Part shown: piece by piece, positions 12,906 to 24,325 of the stretch
Layout of the letters: each line of letters begins with the position of its first letter
Position numbering within the stretch: position 1 is the first letter of the stretch
Source of the DNA: Lethocerus indicus
Lineage: Eukaryota; Arthropoda; Insecta; Hemiptera; Belostomatidae
Reading direction: 5' to 3'
Length of the DNA: 64,000 nucleotides
Assembly (NCBI GenBank): GCA_019843655.1
Contig: JACDQD010000121.1
Location: forward strand, 17,175-81,174
The notes under the pieces: model-generated
What the model was told of the DNA's origin: nothing
The model's input: only the letters and a program-made list of their open reading frames with translations
Database searches by the model: none
Translations under genes and position numbers: made by a program

Positions 12906-12948
<43 letters not shown>
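12906..12948. repeat. (TA)n microsatellite
   Basis: Pure TA tract between genes B and C. Confidence 0.93.
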
Positions 12949-12950
<2 letters not shown>

Positions 12951-14264
12951 TTCTTGCCGGCTCTATACAAGAGTCCCTTAAGACTAAAAGTGGCAAGAGC
13001 TTAAAGTTGATTTTAAAACAACTTGTTCCGAGCTTAGAGATGGAGAGTCAGAATTAGATAATTCGAAAATTTGACAACAAAAAATCGACTCCTGTCCAAA
13101 TTTGAGTTATCAATAACAGTTTAAGTTGCGCAGTAAATAAGATACGTAATTAATCTGACGACTGAATTATATATTTTTATTGTCGGTATTATTTCCTTGT
13201 CATATTTACAATATACGCTTTTGGGTCCGAACTTGTTGTATCGTTAAAAATTCTCCCATTTGGACGTATATCGTCGCCTATAGTATTGTATCAATACACA
13301 ATTATTTATTTGCCGACCCAATAAATAGTAGCATTTCTCCTGTGGCACATCGGACAAAGTAGCGTTTCCGCCTTCGTTCTCAACGTTTACCCACGAAAAT
13401 ATAATTTAAAAAAAATATTTTCCAAAGAATTTAATTCGTCATTTTTCCCGTTCGTTTACTGCCTGCTCTCCGCCGCGGGTCGGGTACAAAAAAAAAATTT
13501 TTTTTTTCCAAAAATTTTCAATAAAATTTACAAATTATCGTCGAATATGGTTTTTTTTTTAAAAAAAGCGGTTTGTCAAATTATTTTTTTTTTCACCGTG
13601 AGACCGATAATCTTTGTGATTACGAACAATAATCGCAATTGCGAATATTTTAACACGTCCCTGGTATATTTGTAATGTGCAAAAAATTACAGAAAGTAAT
13701 TTCGAGGTTTCGAGATATTTTTCGAACGAATCGCTTTCGATTGTATTACGCGAAATTTTAATCGAGAATTTTATATTAGTCTCGATTGACGAAAGTTCGC
13801 ACTTACGAATATGACATTTTCGCGAGAATTTCATACGCAAAATGTTGCGTATCGACTTTCGTAATTATGTTGAGAATTTCGAAACTTTACAGAACTTTTG
13901 AATAATTGAGTAATCGGGAATTTCAAAGCCCAACAAAAGGGCCTTGTTGTACACATTTTTACTGTGTACGTCGAGTACATCACGTCGGCGCTGATAAGCC
14001 GTACAGATTGAGATTTTAAAATTTTTTTTTTTTTATTAAAAGACGAAATCATCGAGATTGACCACCGAATGAAGGACTTCGTCGATGGCTTATTTAAAGA
14101 TGTACACGATGTAAAAAATATGTACAAACGCCGCTTGTTGTACGGTGAAATCCCCAATTAGTCAGTTTGGCGACCCCCGTATATTTCGACCGTTGAAGGG
14201 ATGAAAGCGGAATTGGGGTGGAACGTGGGTTGGAACGAATCAATTACATATTTTCGTGGACAGT

Positions 14265-14270
14265 TTTATT
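14265..14270 (-). terminator. Poly(A) signal of gene C
   Basis: AATAAA on the minus strand, 28 nt downstream of the gene C stop codon. Confidence 0.65.
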
Positions 14271-14297
14271 TACTGTATCCTTTTAGGGGGGGGGGGA

Positions 14298-17200
14298 TCA
14301 TTTGCCGATAATCGAATATATCCAGGGTAGGTGAGGGGCGATTTCGGCGTAGACGGTCGGCGTTGCCGATGTGCAGGAGTCGCCCAATCCGAACGAAACA
14401 ACCCCTATCTGGATCCTCTCGCCGGACGGTTCATCCAGAACAGTGAGAGGTCCACCGCTGTCGCCCTGAAACAGTACAGATATAAGCCGGTTGGGGTGGT
14501 CGGGGGCGGGGGGATGATTTTTTCATACAGCAAAAATACATTCAGGCTTATTAAGGGTAGGGCGAGGCGAGGCGAGGCCGAAAACACCCTCGGGGACCCC
14601 ACCCTCTCCCTGTCATCCCGGTACCGCTACCCCTTTGACCCGACCCTGACCTAGGATCTCCTGGTAGGGCTTAAATTTGTCCAGAGAGATAGAGGAGAGC
14701 TGAAAGGTCACCGCCGACCTTTCACCCCGTGACCCCCGTCACCTGTAAATTTGGTGAGAATCCCGTCCATATATACAATGATCAGGGAACGCGTACCACA
14801 TTTATTACATTATACGAAAAAAATTTTCACGAATTTTCCTTTCAAAAATCTTATTGGCGACATCGGGCGATATTTTTGAAATTTCAAAAATTTTCGATTT
14901 TTCATCACTCCTTTCAGGGGCAAGTGTAACACACTTTTGTACACTTGTGACCGAATATGGGCGAAATCGGGCGACTTTTTGAAATTTCAAAAATTTTCGA
15001 TTTTCATCTCTCCTTTTAGGGGCAGGGGCAAGTGTAACTCACTTTTGTACACTTTGACCGATTTTTCAAACGGCGAAATGGGGAAATCGGGGGACTTTTT
15101 TGAAATTTCAAAAATTTTCGATTTTTCAGCTCTCCTTTCAGGGGCAAGTGTAACTCACTTTTGTACACTTTTGACCGAATATGGGCGAAATCGGGCGACT
15201 TTTTTGAAATTTCAAAAATTTTCGATTTTTCAGCTCTCCTTTCAGGGGCAAGTGTAACTCACTTTTGTACACTTTTTGACCGAATATGCGAAATCGGCGA
15301 CTTTTTGAAATTTCAAAATTTTCGATTTTTCATCTCTCCTTTTAGGGGCAAGTGTAACTCACTTTGTACACTTGTGACCGAATATGGGTGAAATCGGGTG
15401 ACTTTTTGAAATTTCAAAATTTTCGATTTTTCATCTCCTTTCAGGGGCAAGTAATCACTTTTGTACACTTTGACCGAAATGGCGAAATCGGCTACTTTTT
15501 GAAATTTCAAAATTTTTCGATTTTTCAACTCTCCTTTCAGGGGCAAGTGTAACTCACTTTTGTACACTTTGACCGAATATGGGCGAAATCGGGGGCTTTT
15601 GAAATTTCAAAAATTTTCGATTTTTCATCTCTCCTTTCAGGGGCGTGTAACACACTTTGTACACTGTGAGCTGAATATGGGTGAAATCAAGTTTTGACAA
15701 ATTTCAAAATTTTCGATTTTTCATCTCCTTTCTAGGCAAGTCACTTTGTACACTTTGACCGAATATGGGTGAAATCGGGTGACTTTTTGAAATTTCAAAA
15801 TTTCGATTTTTCATCTCTCCTTTCAGGGCAAGTGTAAATCACTTTTGTACTTGTGACCGAATATGGGCGAAATCGGGTGACTTTTGAAATTTCAAAATTT
15901 TCGATTTTTTCATCTCTTTTAGGGGCAAGTGTAACTCACTTTGGACCCACTTATTGACCGAATATGGGGAAATCGAAATCATGAAATTTCTTTTTTGAAA
16001 TTTCAAAATTTGATTTGTCATAATTTCAGGGGCAAGGTAACTTTAGGGGCACTTTGGACCTTGTTCTCCTAACTGAATATAAGGGAACACATGACTTTAC
16101 CGAATTTGAAATTTCAAAATTTTCGATTTTGAAATTTCAAAATTTTCTATCTCCTTTCAGGCAAGTGTAACTCACTTTTGTACACTTTGACCGAATATGG
16201 GGAAATGGGCGACTTTGAAATTTCAAACATTTTCAATTTTTCAGTTTTCAGGCAAGTGTACTCACTTTTGTACACTTCCGAATATGGACGAAATCGGCGA
16301 CTTTTTTGAAATTTCAAAAATTTTTTTCGTTTTTCAGCTATCGTTGTCTGTATTGTCTGTATAACTTACGTAGCACGTGTCCGAGGGATGACTGGTGGTG
16401 CACAGCTGTCTGTAGTCCAGTCTGTAATATCTGGAGAGCTTCCTTCGGCATTCCCAGTAGTTCATCACCTGCACCTCGCCGTACAGCAGCTGGCGGCTCA
16501 CCTTTCCGGCTGTGTACCAAAAAAAAAAAATATATATATAGTATTTATAGATTTTTTTTTTAGATAGATACACAGAGTGGTCCAAAAAAATGTATCCACC
16601 GTTTAACAGTCCATAACTCGCAAACCAATTGACCGAGTTGTGCCTCATTTTTGGTGAAACTGTAGCTTAAAGTCCAACTTAAAGATATCAACACAGAAAC
16701 GATGCCGCCCAACTGCACCACCAACTACTGACGTCATCCAATGTCCGTGGCTTTTGTCGATGCAGTCAGTAGAGTTGGTGCTGCAGTCGGGGCGGCATAG
16801 TTTTCAGTCTGCCTGCGGATTTGTTAATAACGGTGACAATTGAACACCTACACCTATGTGATATCTTTTGTTGACTTTAGCTGCAATTTCACCAAAATGA
16901 ATAACTTCGTGTCGATTAGTTTCAAGTTATGGACTGTTAACGAGGATACATTTGGACCACTCTCTGTGTATATCGCGATCGGCGACTAAGTCATTGCCGA
17001 TTCGGCGGACGGACGCGCTATATTTTTATATTTTTACCGTCCATTTCTCCCTTCCGACAGATATATAATGTATTTTCATTATTTTTGAAATATTGTTCGA
17101 CAATTCGAACACGTTGTTCCAACACGGAGGGGCGGTCCAAAAAAATGTATCCACCGTTTAAAAGTCGATAACTCGGAAACTAATTGACTGAATTGTGTCT

Positions 17201-20200
17201 AATTTTTCGTGAAAGTGTAGCTTAAAGTCCAACTTAAAGATATGTATAGCTGTAGGTGTTCGAAATGGTCACCGTTATTAACAAATCCGCAGACAGACAG
17301 AAACGATGCCGCCCGACTGTGCAGCACCTCAACTACTGACTGGACAACGTGTTCCGTTTGATACTCGTTAATGTTTTCCTACTTGAAATACCAGTTTCAA
17401 AACTGCACTTCCCTCTCATCCAATTCACTAAGACTTTTGCGCCGGCCACGTTTAATCGAGCAATAACGGGGTACAACAGAACACTGACTATCCGGCGACT
17501 GTCAAAAAAATCTGACAGAACGGAACAAGACACACCGAAAATGCAATGACTTGCAAAAGCGGTGGATACATTTTTTTTTTGGACCCATCTACCCATTTCC
17601 AACAGTCATCATCAGGATATGATAGATATAAAGTATATGTATTGACAACCAGGCCGGTATACAAGGCGTATATAATATATAATTGTATACTTACAGGCGG
17701 TCACGCCCCAACCGGATATCCGTCCGATCCTGTGCACGTAAGCGATTGCGCGTATTTTGAAAATTGCCGCCGGCCAGTCGGATAGGGGCGATTCTATCTG
17801 GATATTTAAAAAAAAAATAAAAATATCAGTTTCGTTCTTCGGCTGGACTGACGGACCGGAATCGTTCGTCGGCAACTAAGTAATTGCGGAATTCATTCCG
17901 GGTGGAGGATGGACCGAATAAAGCCGTTGACAGAGAAGCTGAATGTATCTCGTACAGTGAATTCGAAACCTTCTCCGTTCGAAACGCCAAATTCGGCGAA
18001 ATCCGCGCAATTACTTAGTTGCCAGCCCGATATTCGGACGTCCGTAACGCCGGCCTAAAGGAGATATTGAGGAGGTCCTCAATAGTCGGTGGACTCGCCT
18101 GTTTCGCGAACGGCACTTGGCAGCCTGATAAGGGCCAAATCGTTTCTGAGAGAGCGATCGTTGTACAGTGGATGGGGGATGAGACCTCCGCCTCCGGACG
18201 ACGTGTCGATCTTCAGCTTCACCGCCTCCCGGTCATCGAGTTCCGCGGCGCCAAGAACAACGCTCAGATCGGCGCCCCTGACACATAAAGACAGATAAAA
18301 GATTTTTTCCTACGTCCGGACAAGATTTTTCCATACCTCCCCTTCACAATCTTATCCAGGAGTCATAGCGACTTTCTTTAAAAAAAAAAAAAAACTTTCT
18401 TCTAAGGGCCATTCGCCGTCGGAGCGCGGGACGGAAAACGGCCTTTTCGTATTTTTCTTTCTTCTATAGGGCCAGTGTAACACAGTCGGGCGTCGCCGTT
18501 CTGACAGAGCGTGGGACGGAAAACGGCCCGAAATTTTGGAAATTGCCAAAAATATCGGATTTTTCGGACTTTCTTCTATAGGGCCAGTGTAACACAGTCG
18601 GCGCTCGTTCTGACAGAGTGGGACGGAAAATGGCCCGAAATTCGGATTCTTCGTAGGGCTAGTGTAACACAGGCCGTTCTGACAGAGCGTGGACGGAAAA
18701 CGGCCCGAAATTTTGGAAATGCCATAGGGCCAGTGTAAATATGGGACGGAAAACGGCCCGAAATTTTGAAATTGCCAAAATATTGACTTTCCTATAGGGC
18801 CAGTGTAACACAGTCGCCGTTCTGACAGAGCGTGGACGGAAAACGGCCCGAAATTTTGGAAATTGCCAAAATATCGCATTTTTCGGACTTTCTATAGGGC
18901 CAGTGTAACACAGTCGCCGTTCTGACAGAGCGTGGGACGGAAAACGGCCCGAAATTTTGGTAATTGCCAAAAATATCGGATTTTTCGGACTTTCTTCTAT
19001 AGGGCCAGTGTAACACAGTCGCCGTTCTGACCGAGCGTGGGACGGAAAACGGCCTGAAATTTTGGAAATTGCCAAAAATATCGTATTTTTCAATTTTCTT
19101 CTATAGGGCCAGTGTAACACAGTCGCCGTTCTGACAGAGCGTGGGACGGAAAACGGCCCGAAATTTTGGTAATTGCCAAAAATATCGTATTTTCGGAATT
19201 TTCGGACTTCTATAGGGCCAGTGTAACACAGTCGCCGTTCTGACAGAGCGTGGGACGGAAAACGGCCCGAAATTTTGAAATTGCCAAAATATCGTATTTT
19301 TCGGACTTTCTTCTATAGGGCCAGTGTAACACAGTCGCCGTTCTGACAGAGCGTGGACGGAAAACGGCCAAAATATCGTATTTTTCGGACTTTCTTCTAT
19401 AGGGCCAGTGTAACACAGTCGCCGTTCTGACAGAGCGTTGCCAAAATATCGTATTTTTCGGACTTTCTTCTATAGGGCCAGTGTAACACAGTCGCCGTTC
19501 TGACAGAGCGTGGGACGGAAAACGGCCCGAAATTTTGAAATTGCCAAAAATATCGTATTTTTCGGACTTTCTTCTATAGGGCCAGTGTAACACAGTCGCC
19601 GTTCTGACAGAGCGTGGGACGGAAAACGGCCCGAAATTTTGGAAATTGCCAAAAATATCGTATTTTTCGGACTTTCTTCTATAGGGCCAGTGTAACACAG
19701 TCGCCGTTCTGACAGAGCGTGGGACGGAAAACGGCCCGAAATTTTGGAAATTGCCAAAAATATCGTATTTTTCGGACTTTCTTCTATAGGGCCAGTGTAA
19801 CACAGTCGCCGTTCTGACAGAGCGTGGGACGGAAAACGGCCCGAAATATTTGAAATTGCCAAAAATATCGGATTTTTCGGACTTTCTTCTATAGGGCCAG
19901 TGTAACACAGTCGCCGTTCTGACAGAGCGTGGGACGGAAAACGGCCCGAAATTTTGGAAATTGCCAAAAATATCGGATTTTTCGGACTTTCTTCTATAGG
20001 GCCAGTGTAACACAGTCGCCGTTCTGACAGAGCGTGGGACGGAAAACGGCCCGAAATTTTGGAAATTGCCAAAAATATCGTATTTTTCGGACTTTCTTCT
20101 ATAGGGCCAGTGTAACACAGTCGCCGTTCTGACAGAGAGTGGGATGGAAACGGCCCGAAATTTTTGATTGCCAAAATATCGGATTTTCGATTTTCTTCTA

Positions 20201-22370
20201 TAGGGCCAGTGTAACACAGTCGCCGTTCTGACAGAGCGTGGGACGGAAAACGGCCCGAAATTTTGGAAATTGCCAAAAATATCGGATTTTTCGGACTTTC
20301 TTCTATAGGGCCAGTGTAACACAGTCGCCGTTCTGACAGAGCGTGGGACGGAAAACGGCCCGAAATTTTGAAATTGCCAAAAATATCGTATTTTTCGGAC
20401 TTTCTTCTATAGGGCCAGTGTAACACAGTCGCCGTTCTGACAGAGCGGGACGAAACGGCCCGAAATTTTGGAAATTGCAAAAATATCGGATTTTCGGACT
20501 TTCTTCTATAGGGCCAGTGTAAGTCGCCGTTCTGACAGAGCGTGGGACGAAAATGGCCCGAAATTTGAAATTGCCAAAATATCGTATTTTTGACTTTCTT
20601 TCTATAGGCCAGTGTAATACAGTCGCCGTTCTGACAGAGCGGGACGGAAAACGGCCGGAAATTTTGAAATTGCCAAAATATCGTATTTTTCGGACTTTCT
20701 TCTATAGGGCCAGTGTAACACAGTCGCCGTTCTGACAGAGCGTGGGACGGAAAACGAGAAATTTGGAAATTGCCAAAAATATCGTATTTTTCGGACTTTC
20801 TTCTATAGGGCCAGTGTAACACAGTCGCTGTTCTGACAGAGCGTGGGACGGAAAACGGCCCGAAATGGCCTGGAAATTTGGAAATTGCCAAAAATATCGT
20901 ATTTTTCTGGACTTTCTTCTATAGGGCCAGTGTAAATAGTCGCCGTTCTGACAGAGCGTGGACGGAAAACGGCCCGAAATTTTGAAAATTGCCAAAATAT
21001 CGGATTTGTCGGACTTTCTTCTATAGGGCCAGTGTAATACAGTCGCCGTTCTTGACAGAGCGTGGGACGGAAAACGGCCCGAAATTTTGGAAATTGAAAA
21101 TATCGTATTTTTCGGACTTTCTTCTATAGGGCCAGTGTAACACAGTCCTGAAATTTTGAAAGCGTGGGACGGAAAACGGCCCGAAATTTTGAAATTGCCA
21201 AAATATCGTATTTTTCGGACTTTCTTCTATAGGGCCAGTGTAACACAGTCGCCGTTCTGACAGAGCGTGGGACGGAAAACGGCCCGAAATTTTGAAATTG
21301 CCAAAAATATCGTATTTTTCGGACTTTCTTCTATAGGGCCAGTGTAACACAGTCGCCGTTCTGACAGAGCGTGGGACGGAAAACGGCCCGAAATTTTGGA
21401 AATTGCCAAAAATATCGTATTTTTCAACCCTCCCCCTCCCACCCGGGGGTGGTTTCGGCTCTGTCCATACAATTACCCGCCAATCCAGTGTAGACAGTGG
21501 GCGGCCGTCAGGACGTAGCCGGTGTCTATGAGCGATCCGCCGCATACGAACGATCCATCCAGTTCCAGATAGGCCTGGTAGGGGAATTCTCCAGGACTGG
21601 CCGCGTCCCCCTCAATTATCTGCCCTTTTATCTCTGCCGGCCCACATCATCACCGAATCATCACCGGTTAATTCACTGTCTCGCAGGTCGAAAATTACAT
21701 AATTTATAGCCAATTTTATATAAATAGGACGGGTTAAAAAAAAAAAAATAATAAATTAATTGTATTTACTCGGATTCGACGTTGGTGCAGTTTCGGATGC
21801 GCCGTCGACCGTCCGGCCGTCGATCAATCCCGCCTGTCAAAATATTATTCTACAATTAGATCTAATACAAATATTACAGTTTAGACGTAGTTTTCTCCGT
21901 CTTACGCCGTTTCTGTCTTCTGTTTAAATCGTAGAAAGAAATTTTCAGATTTTGTCTTTTAAAAATTGCTAATGGCCCTAATAAAATTTTTCACTCCTCA
22001 ACTTGAACCTTTAACTTTTTCAACACCGGCAAATTTCCGCCCCTCTAATCGATAAATAAATAGATTGGCCAGATTCTAGAGAGTCGAGTCAGTTGAATCA
22101 ATGCAGTTCAATGAGAGTGGTCCAAAAAAATGTATCCACCGTTCGACAGTCGATAACTCGAAAACTAATCGATTGAGTTGTCTCTAATTTTTGTTGAAAG
22201 TGTAGCTTAAAGTCCAACTTAAAGATATATCACATAGCTGTAGTTGTTTGAAATGGTAGCATTTGGATATTTGCACATTAATATGTAGGATGGATTCTCC
22301 TCGAAGTTCAGTGTCCAGCAAAGGTATAAGTCGGGGAAATCTTCCGGTAGATTTTCGTCCAGATAAGCCC

Positions 22371-22408
<38 letters not shown>

Positions 22409-22614
22409 CGGTTGTACACTATACAACACTATACTCAAAAATGAGAGAGACAACTCGGTCAATTAGTTTGCAAGTTATCGACTTTTAAATAGTGGTGGGG
22501 ATACAATTTTTTTTTTGGACCCCCTTGTCGTATATTTTCAACTCAATATATATTATATTGAGGGCTACTTACGGTAGTGGCGGCGATAAGAAGGGAGGCG
22601 TAGAAGAGTATCAT
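14298..22614 (-). CDS. Gene C: S1A trypsin-like serine protease, complete and in frame
   Basis: Secreted S1A protease, 282 aa. Minus-strand exons: 22614-22573, 21833-21770, 21633-21477, 18277-18099, 17793-17695, 16509-16370, 14465-14298. They total 849 nt with every phase matching. Exon 1 is MILFYASLLIAATT (signal peptide). Exon 2 is a 21-residue propeptide. Exon 3 gives KIKGQ-IIEGDAASPGEF and CGGSLIDTGYVLTAAHC (His). Exon 4 has LRNDLALIRLP (Asp), exon 5 GRISGWG, exon 6 RQLCTTSHPSDTCY, and exon 7 GDSGGPLTV (Ser). Asp stands six residues before the catalytic Ser, predicting cleavage after Arg/Lys. Activation would follow Gln, which is unusual. Intron 4 is best read as GC-AG (donor GCGAGT; acceptor ATAG). 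Introns 3 and 6 hold satellites B and A. Confidence 0.88.
14850..16330 (-). repeat. Satellite A array 2
   Basis: About 15 units in the inverse orientation to array 1, with GAAATTTCAAAAATTTTCGA, CTCCTTTCAGGGGCAAGTGT and CACTTTTGTACACTT. Units become shorter and more degenerate towards 16.2 kb. It fills intron 6 of gene C and ends about 40 bp before exon 6. Confidence 0.92.
16572..16966. mobile_element. Family-2 MITE in gene C intron 5
   Basis: Starts CAGAGTGGTCCAAAAAAATG and ends GGATACATTTGGACCACTCT plus CTG. The termini are inverted. The right end is followed by the spacer shared with 10763-10940 and 48771-48932. Confidence 0.75.
17129..17585. mobile_element. Second family-2 MITE of the composite
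   Basis: Starts GGCGGTCCAAAAAAATGTAT and ends GGTGGATACATTTTTTTTTT. Between it and the copy at 16572-16966 lies the 165 bp spacer, in inverted orientation relative to the one at 10.8 kb. Confidence 0.7.
17868..18034. mobile_element. Family-1 (mariner-type) MITE, ~165 bp
   Basis: Begins CGTCGGCAACTAAGTAATTG and ends CAATTACTTAGTTGCCAGCC. It lies between the Asp and SGWG exons of gene C, leaving about 65 bp to the former and about 70 bp to the latter. Confidence 0.75.
18400..21430 (-). repeat. Satellite B array (~105 bp unit)
   Basis: About 29 copies of a unit containing GGGCCAGTGTAACACAGTCG, CCGTTCTGACAGAGCGTGGG, ACGGAAAACGGCCCGAAATT and TTTCGGACTTTCTTCTATAG. It fills intron 3 of gene C. Because 105 is divisible by three, minus-strand reading frames stay open for up to about 470 codons. 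These are repeat artefacts, with no domain and no splice or start context. Confidence 0.95.
22117..22528. mobile_element. Family-2 MITE upstream region of gene C exon 1 intron
   Basis: Starts GAGTGGTCCAAAAAAATGTA and ends GGGGATACAATTTTTTTTTT, with inverted termini. It contains an internal (TA)n tract at 22374-22408. It lies in intron 1 of gene C, ending about 45 bp from the signal-peptide exon. Confidence 0.7.
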
Positions 22615-22619
22615 GTCGG

Positions 22620-23034
22620 ATGGGGGCCCAATCCGCGGCCCTATCCCGCCGGCCGCCGGCCTTAAGAGCGGTCCCGTTATCACCAAGAACTGATAAGCGT
22701 TGGGGGGGGGGCTGTTATGAAACTTTATAATTTTTCAACTTTCACAAACATTGTACTGATATCAATTAATCCTGTACGCGACCCCCGAGGTATTAGAGCC
22801 AAATAGGCGGCCTCTATTTGCACTGGGATTGCTGTGCATTGTTCTCCCTAAGTGAAAACAACAATACCGTTTATAACTACCTCTCGGCCTTACGACACGC
22901 CGTATTCTGGGAAATCTGGGACGATAAATAACACGATTCAATAACACGAATACAACTGACGCCGAACGGGAAACTCGCAATTTTGGACGTTTTCGGGCGT
23001 CCTCAACTCCAGCCTCACTGTCGCTTCTACTGTC

Positions 23035-23065
<31 letters not shown>

Positions 23066-23292
23066 GCAAACATCAAAGTGCCCCGACAGTGACAGTAACA
23101 CAGCGCTACTGAAGACGGCGAGCGGCCGAGTTCCCCGGTCTGGCGAAAGATCGAACCGAGAGACCGATTCCGGGGTCCACGGGGACTGGACGGGGGTGAG
23201 GAGGAGACAAAAATCCAGATTTTTGTACAGTTTTCTGGAATACGGTAGAAAAATTTGTCGGGGGTCCACCGGAACCAAAGTTTGGGAACCTA

Positions 23293-23364
<72 letters not shown>

Positions 23365-23745
23365 CATCGATTCCCCGAAGTGTCCAGGTTGACCCCGGGG
23401 TCCACGGAAAACTGAAGGGAGGGTGTCCAAAAATCACATTTTTGTCCAGTTTTCTGGAATACGGTAGAAAATGAAGTTGCGTGGGGGGTCCACGGAACTA
23501 GAAAATTTGGGAACCTAGGGTATATATATATATATATATATATAGACCATCGATTCCCGAAGTGGTCCAGGTTGACCCCGGGGGATCCACGGAAGACTGG
23601 ACGGGGGTCCAAAATCTTCACATTTTTCTCCAGTTTTGGAGTACGATAGAAGGGTAGATTAGGGGTGGGCGGGGGGTCCACCGGAACCGGAAAAGTTCCT
23701 TGAACCCAGGGGTATATAGACTGTACTCGTCCGATTGATCTAATC
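22620..23745. other. Spacer between genes C and D with TA tracts and related ~240 bp repeats
   Basis: No gene seen. (TA)n tracts lie at 23035-23060, 23293-23361 and 23521-23545. They separate recurring sequence (GGGGTCCACGG..., TTTTCTGGAATACGGTAGAA, GACCATCGATTCCC, GAACCTAG) present in three diverged copies of about 230-250 bp between 23.13 and 23.71 kb. Each repeat unit thus includes its own TA tract. Confidence 0.7.
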
Positions 23746-23747
23746 GT

Positions 23748-23753
23748 TTTATT
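23748..23753 (-). terminator. Poly(A) signal of gene D
   Basis: AATAAA on the minus strand, about 29 nt past the gene D stop codon at 23782. Confidence 0.65.
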
Positions 23754-23781
23754 CGCTAAACTCGATACAAGGTACAAGGGC

Positions 23782-24256
23782 CTAAATCCTGGGCGGTATG
23801 CCGGTGACGTTGTGTATCCAGTTGAGGTGCGCCGCCAGCCTTATCAGGCCTGCCGGTTCGGTCAGTGTGCAGTTCTTATGGCCGAAGACGACCAGACCGA
23901 TCAGTGTCGTCAGGCCGTCACCTCCTTCCGCCACTGTCACCGGCCCGCCGCTGTCACCCTGTGCACAACAAAACGTACAGAACCGGTTCAATATACACCC
24001 GTTGTCCGGCGTCTCCGAGGGGTTGGAATACCCCCGTAGGCCCGGTAGTGTTTCTGGTCTTTTGCTAGACCTAGGGGTGGGGGTGGTGTCACTTTCAGTG
24101 CCCCGACACTGACTACTGAAGATGGGGCCGAAATCCGGTGTCTGGCGAAAGACCAAACCGCCGGGACACGAGACAACAGAAACACTACGAAACTGCGGTA
24201 CGTACAGTACCATTATACCCGACACTATTTCAATATCGTACATAACAGTTGCCAAC

Positions 24257-24325
<69 letters not shown>

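Larger units (their letters stand above)
12700..14297. other. Spacer between genes B and C
   Basis: No coding region recognised. It has (TA)n tracts (12770-12812, 12906-12948), AT-rich unique sequence, and a diverged family-1 MITE (about 13935-14182) ending ACGGTGAAATCCCCAATTAG and GGCGACCCCCGTATA. The gene C poly(A) signal is at 14265-14270. Confidence 0.5.

Noticed and set aside
19210..20891. Minus-strand ORFs of 370 and 473 codons in satellite B
   Set aside because: They are tandem translations of a 105 bp repeat, overlap in different frames, have no start context or domain, and lie inside an intron of gene C.
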